Shown here one piece after another: positions 16,515 to 22,379 of a stretch of DNA of 43,276 bases (positions are counted from its first letter, which is position 1; every line of letters begins with the position of its first letter). This DNA is from Vicinamibacterales bacterium. GTDB lineage: Bacteria > Acidobacteriota > Vicinamibacteria > Vicinamibacterales > 2-12-FULL-66-21. Where the stretch lies: the NCBI GenBank assembly GCA_035699745.1, contig DASSPH010000109.1:1-43276 (forward strand), in the 5' to 3' direction. Position numbers and translations under genes: made by a program. The notes beneath the pieces are model-generated. The model did no database searches. It saw only the letters and a list, made by a program, of their open reading frames with translations, and was not told where the DNA came from.

Positions 16515-18202
16515 TACCGCCCCTGGGCGCCGCGCGCCCGCGGCGCCGGACGCACCGGCGGCGGAGCGGCCTCGGCTGGAACGAGGATGTTCCCGGCCAG
16601 CAGCTCGGCACGCCGCGCCGCGCCGATCCCTTCGATCAAGTCCGCGCTGTAGCCGGAGAACACATTGCCGCGCAACACGACACGTGCTGACGTGCCAATC
16701 GAGAGCGCGGTTCCACCGGTGCCCCCGGATCGCACTGCCACCGAGTTGATCACGGTCGCGTATGCATCGTCCGGCACGGCGAGCAGAGGTCCGGGGATCG
16801 CGAAACGGCTGCCGCGCACGGTTACCGCCGAGGCGGGCGACACGTCGATGCCGCGGCGGATCGCGCCGGTGATCTCGACCAGATCGAGCGTGGCCGCCGG
16901 CGCGGTGACGCGGACGCCGACGTCCACCGGCGTATCGGATTCGACGCGGATTCCCGCAACGCGGGCGTTGAACGGACCGGTCAACGCCAGCACCGCCGCG
17001 TTCGAGCCGATCGGGCGCGCGATCGTCACCGTTCCCGGCACGCGCGCGACCAGATCCGCGCCGCTGCGCAGTTCGACGTATTCGCGGTAGACGCCGGGCT
17101 CGACTCGAACGACATCTCCCGGACGGCTGGCGGCGAGCGCCTCGGAGATTCGGCTGTACGGAGCGCTGCCGTCGGGGGCGACGATCAGCGTCTGCGGCGG
17201 CCGCATCTGCGTCGTCGCGACGTACCACGTCAGCGCGAGCGCTCCGACGACTCCCGCGAGCGCGCCGGCGACGAACCACGTGGCCCGGCTGGCATTGATC
17301 GCGCGCAGCGCGCGCCTCAACCGTCCAGGCCGTGCGGCGGCAACGGCCGGCACGCCGATCGGTTCCGCGTCCGCGGCGGGGAATCGCATGTCCTCCGTCG
17401 GCGTCAGGGCCACGTCGGCGGCGCGGCCCAGCCGCTCGGCGAACAGCGGCATCTCGGCATAGACGACCGTCACGTTGTCGCGTCCGCCGGCGTCGTTCGC
17501 CGCCGCGACCAGGGCTTCGACGACGCGCTCCGGCGAGCCGGCATGCTGACGGACGACATGGCCGATGGTGGCCGCGGGAAGCATGTCGCTGAGCCCGTCC
17601 GAGCAGATCAGGATCGCCGCATCCGGCTCGAGCGGCTCCTCGATGACGTCGACGAACTCCTGCTCGTCCTTGTCGCGGTAGATCGTGCCGACGTCGCGGA
17701 ACACCTCGTGGCGGCGCGGATGGCGCATCGCCTCGGGCTCGGCGAGCCCGCCGGCATCCTCGAGCTCGCCGACGGGCGAATGATCGTGCGTGACCTTTCG
17801 GACGGTCTCCGGCCGGATCTTGTAGAGGCGCGTGTCGCCGACGTGCCCGATCGTGATCCGGCTGTCCGACACGATGGCCAGGGTGATCACGCACCCCATC
17901 CCGCCGAGCTCCGGCGAAGCAGCGGCGCGGCGGTAGATTTCGTTGTTGGCGATGGCGATGGCTTCGCGGACCCGTTCCGCCGGCGTGCCGACCGGCCGGG
18001 CGAGACGCTGCAGGATCACGTCACGCGCCGTCGCCGCCGCGACTTCCCCCCCGGCCTGGCCGCCGATGCCGTCGATCACGCCGAAGACCCCGCGCGCGGC
18101 GTCGAGCACGGGCAGATCCTCGTTGTTCAGGCGAACGCGGCCGGGATGAGTCCGCGCCGCGGCGCTCAGCACCGCGGCGGCGGCCGTTCGCACGTCAGCC
18201 AC
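16514..18202 (-). CDS. PP2C-family Ser/Thr phosphatase with extracytoplasmic parallel beta-helix (PstP-like)
   Basis: A 562-residue protein. The PP2C domain covers about 12-250 with metal ligands Asp44 in VIDGIGG, Asp202 in CSDGLSD and Asp242 in GGRDNVTVV, plus the RLNNED motif and GDTRLYKI. A basic stretch precedes one membrane helix (about 307-328). Residues 336-545 look like a right-handed parallel beta-helix: DGSAPYSRISEALAAS, GDVVRVEPGVYREYV, then regularly spaced Val/Ile-rich rungs with Asn/Gly turns. Mycobacterial PstP has the same PP2C-helix layout but only a small external domain. The start is GTG 18202, inside the preceding 32-codon gene (eight-base overlap). It would reverse phosphorylation by the adjacent kinase; the beta-helix suggests binding of a glycan or wall polymer. 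Confidence 0.9.
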   Translation of the reverse strand: MADVRTAAAAVLSAAARTHPGRVRLNNEDLPVLDAARGVFGVIDGIGGQAGGEVAAATARDVILQRLARPVGTPAERVREAIAIANNEIYRRAAASPELGGMGCVITLAIVSDSRITIGHVGDTRLYKIRPETVRKVTHDHSPVGELEDAGGLAEPEAMRHPRRHEVFRDVGTIYRDKDEQEFVDVIEEPLEPDAAILICSDGLSDMLPAATIGHVVRQHAGSPERVVEALVAAANDAGGRDNVTVVYAEMPLFAERLGRAADVALTPTEDMRFPAADAEPIGVPAVAAARPGRLRRALRAINASRATWFVAGALAGVVGALALTWYVATTQMRPPQTLIVAPDGSAPYSRISEALAASRPGDVVRVEPGVYREYVELRSGADLVARVPGTVTIARPIGSNAAVLALTGPFNARVAGIRVESDTPVDVGVRVTAPAATLDLVEITGAIRRGIDVSPASAVTVRGSRFAIPGPLLAVPDDAYATVINSVAVRSGGTGGTALSIGTSARVVLRGNVFSGYSADLIEGIGAARRAELLAGNILVPAEAAPPPVRPAPRARGAQGR

Positions 18203-18293
18203 GGTCGTGCACCCGCGCCAGCCAGAACAGGCACGCCAGCGCGGCGGCCAGCGCCGCCAGATAGACGAAGTGGAGCCAGTAGAGCGCGCTCAT
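18195..18293 (-). CDS. 32-residue single-helix membrane microprotein
   Basis: A very short gene whose product, from MSALYWLHFVYLAALA to a basic end (LARVHDRG), is one membrane helix of about 22 residues with the positive end predicted inside. Its ATG overlaps the stop of the upstream FHA gene (ATGA, 18293-18290), and its stop lies eight bases inside the phosphatase gene. The double coupling argues for a real gene or a translational relay. Mycobacterial FhaB is a membrane helix followed by an FHA domain; here the helix is separate, so this peptide could tether the neighbouring FHA protein. That is inference. I recognise no family. Confidence 0.65.
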   Translation of the reverse strand: MSALYWLHFVYLAALAAALACLFWLARVHDRG

Positions 18294-19159
18294 CGGCGGG
18301 GACTGAATTCGATGACGAGCGCGTCGGCGAGCTGAATCCGCGACGGCGCCGGAAGCTCGTGCTCGGCGCCCGGGCGCAACACGCCGTCCGGACCTTTGAT
18401 CGCCGCGGGAACCGGCGTGCCATTCACCGAGGTGCCCCAGCTGCTGGCGTCCTGGATGAAGAACCTCCCGGAGCGATCGCGCCGGATCCGGCAGTGGTCC
18501 CGCGAAACCTTCGACGACGTGAAGACCTGGACGTCGACCCACACCGAGCTGCCGCCGCGGCCGATCGAGAGTGTGTCCTTGCACATCGCGAACTCGTGAT
18601 GCCCCTGCTCGTCGTCATAGGTCAGCATCGCGCGCTCGCGCAGATCGATCTCGGCGGCAGGGGACGTCGCCGCGGCGGCCGGCGCGACCTCGATCGTCGT
18701 GCTGCTTCGGCCGCTTTCGTTCAGCACCGATTTCACGATCCGGGTCGTCGCCGGTCCGCCGAACTCCAGGGGCGGCGGCAGCGGCAGCATCGAATCGATG
18801 CCGAGCTCTCCTGGCTGCAGCGTTCCGTTGCGATCGGCGTTCACCTGAACTTCCCACCCGCCGGGCGGCACTTCGATGGGGGGCGCTTCGGCCTGGGCGA
18901 TGAGTCGCGCCAGCACGCCGCCCGAGCGCTCGCGCCCCTGGTTGATGCGCCGCACCTCGTCGCTCAGCGCCTGCTGCAGCTCGGCAACGAGGCGCGGGAC
19001 GATGCCTTCGATGCGATCGAAATCGGCCGGGTGCAGGTAGACGTGGAAGATCGCGGGCGGCAGCGTCGTGTAGGGGAGCGGGTAGAGGTTCAGGCGCAGC
19101 TCTTCCCGCATCGCGTTCCAGATGCTCAACCCCGTCGGTGCCTTTACCGCCTGCGCCAT
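18290..19159 (-). CDS. FHA domain protein with FhaA-like N-terminal region
   Basis: A 289-residue cytosolic protein, first gene of the cell-wall operon. The N-terminal 100 residues (NLYPLPYTTLPPAIFHVYL, then FDRIEGIVPRLVAELQQAL) resemble the DUF3662-type domain of FhaA and of the last gene of this operon. A linker with Ala/Pro-rich sequence follows. The C-terminal FHA domain (about 195-287) has a full set of phosphothreonine-binding features: SIGRGG, VSRDHCRI, SSWGTSVNG. The ATG at 19159 has GGGAG upstream. Its stop overlaps the microprotein start. It is likely a substrate and scaffold of the operon's kinase. Confidence 0.88.
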   Translation of the reverse strand: MAQAVKAPTGLSIWNAMREELRLNLYPLPYTTLPPAIFHVYLHPADFDRIEGIVPRLVAELQQALSDEVRRINQGRERSGGVLARLIAQAEAPPIEVPPGGWEVQVNADRNGTLQPGELGIDSMLPLPPPLEFGGPATTRIVKSVLNESGRSSTTIEVAPAAAATSPAAEIDLRERAMLTYDDEQGHHEFAMCKDTLSIGRGGSSVWVDVQVFTSSKVSRDHCRIRRDRSGRFFIQDASSWGTSVNGTPVPAAIKGPDGVLRPGAEHELPAPSRIQLADALVIEFSPRR

Positions 19160-19249
19160 GCCGTGCTCCCGCGACCTTTCGCTCCCTTACTATTACGGGG
19201 TGTGTGAACCCGTGTCACAGGGAAACCGTAACCATTCCGCAGATACGAC
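19160..19249. promoter_or_regulatory. Divergent promoter region of the cell-wall operon and the wHTH-FHA gene
   Basis: This 90-base gap separates two divergent starts. On the minus strand GTGACA (19218-19213) lies 17 bases from TAATAG (19195-19190), a plausible though imperfect promoter for the operon with a leader of about 25 bases. An inverted repeat TGTGA-N7-TCACA (19203-19219) covers that -35. The spacer is one base longer than in Crp sites, so Crp is unlikely. The adjacent winged-helix/FHA regulator is the obvious candidate to bind it. Confidence 0.5.
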
Positions 19250-19918
19250 ATGAGGGTCCGCTTCGGTTCGTTCGAGTTCGATACCGCAACGCGCGAGCTG
19301 CGCCGCGACGGCGCCCGCGTGCACCTGGCGCCCAAGTCGTTCGACCTGCTGCAGATCCTCATCGAGCGCCGTCCCGCGCTGGTGACGAAGGCGGAGCTGC
19401 AGGACAAGCTGTGGCCGGACGCCGTGGTGCTGGAGGCCAACCTTGGCAACGCGGTGGCGGAAATCCGGAAGGCTCTCGGCGACGACCCGAAGTCGCCCGC
19501 GTACGTCTGCACGGTCTCGCGGCGCGGGTACCGGTTCGCGGCGGAGATCGAGGTGCTGGAAGGCGCCGAGCCGCGGCGGACGCCGGCAAGGCCGCGCTGG
19601 TGGCTGGTGTGGAAGGACACGATTCTGCCCCTCGCCGAAGGGGAGAACGTCGTCGGCCGCAGCCCGGGCAGCGCCATCTGGATCGACGCCGGCAGCGTGT
19701 CGCGCGAGCACGCGCACATCTTCATCGCCAACGGCCGCGCAGTGGTCGAGGATCGGCGGAGCACGAACGGCACGTTCGTGAACGGCGAGCGGATCGCGAC
19801 GCCGTGTCATGTCACCGACGGCGCCGCGCTGACCTTCGGGTCGGAAGAGACGGTATTTCGCGAGTGGTCGGACGCTGCCGCGCCGGCGACCGAGCCTGTC
19901 CGTTCGTCGCGGCGCTGA
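19250..19918 (+). CDS. Winged-helix (OmpR/CadC type) DNA-binding domain fused to FHA domain
   Basis: A 222-residue protein. Residues 1-100 are a Trans_reg_C winged helix: FGSFEFDTATRELRRDG, LAPKSFDLLQILIERRPALV, the recognition-helix region NLGNAVAEIRKALGDD and the wing SRRGYRFAAEIEV. Residues about 118-205 are an FHA domain with all key motifs (VVGRSPGS, VSREHAHIFI, DRRSTNGTFVNGE). There is no receiver domain; the design suggests a transcription factor that senses a phosphothreonine partner, similar in logic to mycobacterial EmbR but shorter. It is divergent from the FHA/kinase/phosphatase operon, so it probably reports kinase activity to that promoter. That last step is inference. Confidence 0.9.
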   Translation: MRVRFGSFEFDTATRELRRDGARVHLAPKSFDLLQILIERRPALVTKAELQDKLWPDAVVLEANLGNAVAEIRKALGDDPKSPAYVCTVSRRGYRFAAEIEVLEGAEPRRTPARPRWWLVWKDTILPLAEGENVVGRSPGSAIWIDAGSVSREHAHIFIANGRAVVEDRRSTNGTFVNGERIATPCHVTDGAALTFGSEETVFREWSDAAAPATEPVRSSRR

Positions 19919-19928
19919 CGCCGTCCGT

Positions 19929-20132
19929 TCAGCGTTTCTTGGCGGAGCCCTTGCGCGAGCCCTTGCGGCGCGGAACCTTTGCTCCCTTCCTGCGCGCTTC
20001 GTTCAGACCGATGGCGATCGCCTGCTTGCGGCTCTTCACCCGGCGCCCCGAGCCGCTTTTCAACGTCCCCTTCTTCCTGCGGTGCATCGCCGACTTCACG
20101 CTGCGTGACGCTGCCGACTTGCGCTTGGCCAT
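19929..20132 (-). CDS. Small Lys/Arg-rich protein, DUF6496-like
   Basis: A 67-residue protein made almost entirely of Lys, Arg, Ser, Gly and Ala (MAKRKSAASRSVKSAMHRRK to the end KGSAKKR), with one short less basic stretch, KQAIAIGLNEARRKG, that matches the DUF6496 core (the family's 'QAIAIGLSEARR' motif). The composition suggests nucleic-acid binding; the function is not established. ATG 20132 has GGAGGTG upstream at good spacing. An open frame 25 codons longer lacks that. The gene converges on the wHTH-FHA gene with only ten bases between stops. Confidence 0.75.
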   Translation of the reverse strand: MAKRKSAASRSVKSAMHRRKKGTLKSGSGRRVKSRKQAIAIGLNEARRKGAKVPRRKGSRKGSAKKR

Positions 20133-20194
20133 CCAGGCACCTCCGATGCGATGGTGAGGCGTGCCGCCGGTGCGCGTCAACCTCTGCCAGCCGG

Positions 20195-21001
20195 TCAGCG
20201 CTGACACACCGCGCAGTAGAAGGTCGATCGTCCGGCCTGCGTGCGGCGGCGGATCGTGCCGGTGCAGCGCGGCCGGCGGCAGCGCTCGGCCTCACGGTCG
20301 TAGACGCGGAAGCGCGACCCTCGATAGTCTCCACCGGCGGCGCGGGCGATCGCGTCCTCGAGCACTTTCTTGATCGACGCCGCCAGCCGGTGCGCCGCCG
20401 GGCGCGGCAGACCGGACGGTGTGGAAATCGTGGAGGCGAGGCGGTTGGGCGACAGTCCCGCGACATGGAGCGCCTCGCTCGCGTAGATGTTCCCGAGACC
20501 GGCGACGACGCGCTGATCGAGCAGCGCCACTTTGAGCGGCGTCCGCTTGCCGCGGCAGCCGCGCGCCAGCGTGTAGCCGTCGAACTCGGCCGAGAGCGGC
20601 TCGGGTCCGAGACGGCTCAGCGCAGGGTGCTGCTCCAGCCTTCCCGGCGCGACGATGTCCATCAATCCGAACCGGCGGGGATCGTTGAACGTGACGACCG
20701 ACCCCGAGGACATGTGAAAGACCACGTGGTCGTGCGGGACCGTTTCGCTGTCGTTCACCCGGAACGAACCGGACATTCCCAGGTGCATCAGCAGCGTCTC
20801 GCCCGACGAGAGGGGCACGACGAGATACTTCGCCCGCCGGTCCACTGAGAGCGCGGTCTCCCCCACGAGCCGCTCGCGGAAGCGCCGCGGAAACCGCTCG
20901 CGCAGGTCGTGCCGGCGCAGGGTCACCTGCTGGAACCTGGCCCGTTCCATTGCCGGTGCCAGCTCGCGCCGCACGGTTTCCACTTCGGGCAACTCAGGCA
21001 T
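20195..21001 (-). CDS. mutM: Formamidopyrimidine-DNA glycosylase (Fpg/MutM)
   Basis: A 268-residue DNA repair glycosylase/AP lyase that removes 8-oxoguanine and other oxidised purines. The N-terminus MPELPEVETVRREL provides the catalytic Pro2 (after Met removal) and Glu3, and the beta-clamp Lys is Lys58 in RRAKYLVV. The helix-two-turn-helix region contains LDQRVVAGLGNIYASEAL. The C-terminal zinc finger has four Cys at about 241, 246, 263 and 266, with four residues in the first Cys pair, plus the QAGRSTFYC signature. An in-frame extension of 28 codons upstream is not part of the family. Divergent from a methyltransferase gene. Confidence 0.95.
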   Translation of the reverse strand: MPELPEVETVRRELAPAMERARFQQVTLRRHDLRERFPRRFRERLVGETALSVDRRAKYLVVPLSSGETLLMHLGMSGSFRVNDSETVPHDHVVFHMSSGSVVTFNDPRRFGLMDIVAPGRLEQHPALSRLGPEPLSAEFDGYTLARGCRGKRTPLKVALLDQRVVAGLGNIYASEALHVAGLSPNRLASTISTPSGLPRPAAHRLAASIKKVLEDAIARAAGGDYRGSRFRVYDREAERCRRPRCTGTIRRRTQAGRSTFYCAVCQR

Positions 21002-21138
21002 GACAGCGATCCTGCGCCACGCCTGCTTCAACGCATCGGTCCGATGGGTGCGGAGCGCGCGACGTGCCGCTGAAGCGTATGTCATTTCGAATGGGTCCGC
21101 TGCCGGCCTCCGCCCTCCTTCAGGGTAGGTTTGTATGT

Positions 21139-21942
21139 ATGCAGAAGACGCCCCCCGGGATGTTCTCCGCCGGCGACGCCTACGAGCGGTTCATGGGGCG
21201 ATGGAGCCGGAAGCTCGCGCCGGCGCTCGTGCAGTTCGCGGGGGTGCGCGATGGCGACAGCGTCCTCGATGTCGGCTGCGGGACGGGCGCCCTTGCCGCG
21301 GCGGCCGCTGCCATCGGGCCGTCAGTGCAGGTATCGGGTGTCGATCCCTCTGCGGCGTACGTCACCGCGGCGGCACGCCGTCACGGAACCGACCGCGTCC
21401 GGTTCCGGGTCGGTGACGCACGCGAGCTTCCGTTTCCTGCTGCCTCGTTCGACCGGACTCTCTCGCTGCTCATTCTCAACTTCGTTCCGGAGCCCGGCGC
21501 GGCGGTCGATCAGATGATCCGGGTCACACGGCCGGGCGGGACGGTGGCGGCCGCGGTATGGGATTACGCCGGGGGCATGGAAATGCTGCGCACGTTCTGG
21601 GATGAAGCGATTGCGCTTCGCCCGGAGATGGATAGCAGGGACGAACGGCACATGCGCTTCTCGACCGCCGGCGAGCTGGCGGCGTTGTGGCGCGCCCGGG
21701 GGCTGCGAGACGTCGTCGAGACGAGCCTGGTAATCGACATGCCGTTCGCATCGTTCGACGACTACTGGCAGCCGTTTCTCGCCGGGCAGGGCCCGGCGGG
21801 TGTGTTCATCGCGGCGCTGCCCGACGCCGCTCGTGAACAGCTCCGCGAACGGCTCGCGCACCGGCTGACCGGCACGACGACCGGCGCCACGATCTCGATG
21901 CAGGGGCGCGCCTGGGCGGTCCGCGGCGAGGTCGTGGGCTAG
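21139..21942 (+). CDS. Class I SAM-dependent methyltransferase
   Basis: A 267-residue protein with Rossmann methyltransferase motifs: VLDVGCGTGALAAA (motif I), VSGVDPSAAYV, RVGDARELPFPAASFDRTLS (motif II) and RPGGTVAAAVWDYAGGMEML. The sequence after motif III (FWDEAIAL, DDYWQPFLAGQGPAG) resembles the group annotated as ubiquinone/menaquinone methyltransferase-like in soil bacteria; the substrate is unknown. I chose ATG 21139, where family-like sequence begins (MQKTPPGMFSAGDAYERF). The frame is open 25 codons further upstream into the mutM leader. It ends 68 bases before the PadR gene. Confidence 0.85.
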   Translation: MQKTPPGMFSAGDAYERFMGRWSRKLAPALVQFAGVRDGDSVLDVGCGTGALAAAAAAIGPSVQVSGVDPSAAYVTAAARRHGTDRVRFRVGDARELPFPAASFDRTLSLLILNFVPEPGAAVDQMIRVTRPGGTVAAAVWDYAGGMEMLRTFWDEAIALRPEMDSRDERHMRFSTAGELAALWRARGLRDVVETSLVIDMPFASFDDYWQPFLAGQGPAGVFIAALPDAAREQLRERLAHRLTGTTTGATISMQGRAWAVRGEVVG

Positions 21943-21965
21943 CCGCGGATTCGCGCGCCTGGAAC

Positions 21966-22010
21966 AAGCCGTAGACGGCCTACGTCTAAAGCCGTAGACT
22001 CTCTACGGCT
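21966..22010 (+). promoter_or_regulatory. Double palindromic operator abutting the padR start codon
   Basis: Two dyads lie back to back. The first is TAGACG-N5-CGTCTA (21972-21988). The second is a perfect nine-base inverted repeat, AGCCGTAGA-CTC-TCTACGGCT (21990-22010), which ends at the base before the PadR ATG. AAGCCGTAGAC also occurs as a direct repeat at 21966 and 21989, 23 bases apart, about two helical turns. No Shine-Dalgarno is visible, so the mRNA may be leaderless. PadR repressors bind such dyads and usually control their own gene, so autoregulation of padR and the permease is the simplest reading. Confidence 0.75.
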
Positions 22011-22370
22011 ATGGCAAAACACTCCGACGACGGGCGCCTGGAGCTGCTCCAGGGCACGCTCGACATGCTCATTCTGCGCACCCTTCAGTGGGGGCCCCAG
22101 CACGGCCACGGCATCGGGCAGGCGATTCGGACCCAGTCCGACGACCTGCTCAAGGTCGAAACCGGCTCCCTTTACCCCGCGCTGCACCGGCTGGTGAAAC
22201 GCGGCTGGCTGAACGCCGAATGGGGTGTCAGCCAGGCCAACCAGCGCGCCAAGTTCTACCGGCTCACCGCCGAAGGCAGGAAGCAGCTGCTGCGCGAGGA
22301 ATCGCGCTGGACCCAGCTGGTCAACGCCATCGGCCGGATCATGCAGCCCGCCCCAGGCACCGACGAGTGA
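22011..22370 (+). CDS. PadR-family transcriptional repressor
   Basis: A 119-residue winged-helix protein of the short PadR subfamily. The N-terminal LELLQGTLDMLILRTLQWG is diagnostic, followed by HGHGIGQAIRTQSDDLLKVETGSLYPALHRLVKRGWLNAEWG, a wing (RAKFYRLTAEGRKQL) and a single C-terminal dimerisation helix. Such proteins are typically encoded just before ADOP permeases in Acidobacteria. Here the permease ATG follows by nine bases, so both are in one operon. The upstream dyads are its likely binding sites. Confidence 0.93.
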   Translation: MAKHSDDGRLELLQGTLDMLILRTLQWGPQHGHGIGQAIRTQSDDLLKVETGSLYPALHRLVKRGWLNAEWGVSQANQRAKFYRLTAEGRKQLLREESRWTQLVNAIGRIMQPAPGTDE

Positions 22371-22379
22371 GACCAGGCC

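Noticed and set aside
19203-19219. TGTGA-N7-TCACA as a Crp binding site
   Set aside because: Crp needs a six-base spacer; here it is seven. Kept only as a generic dyad.
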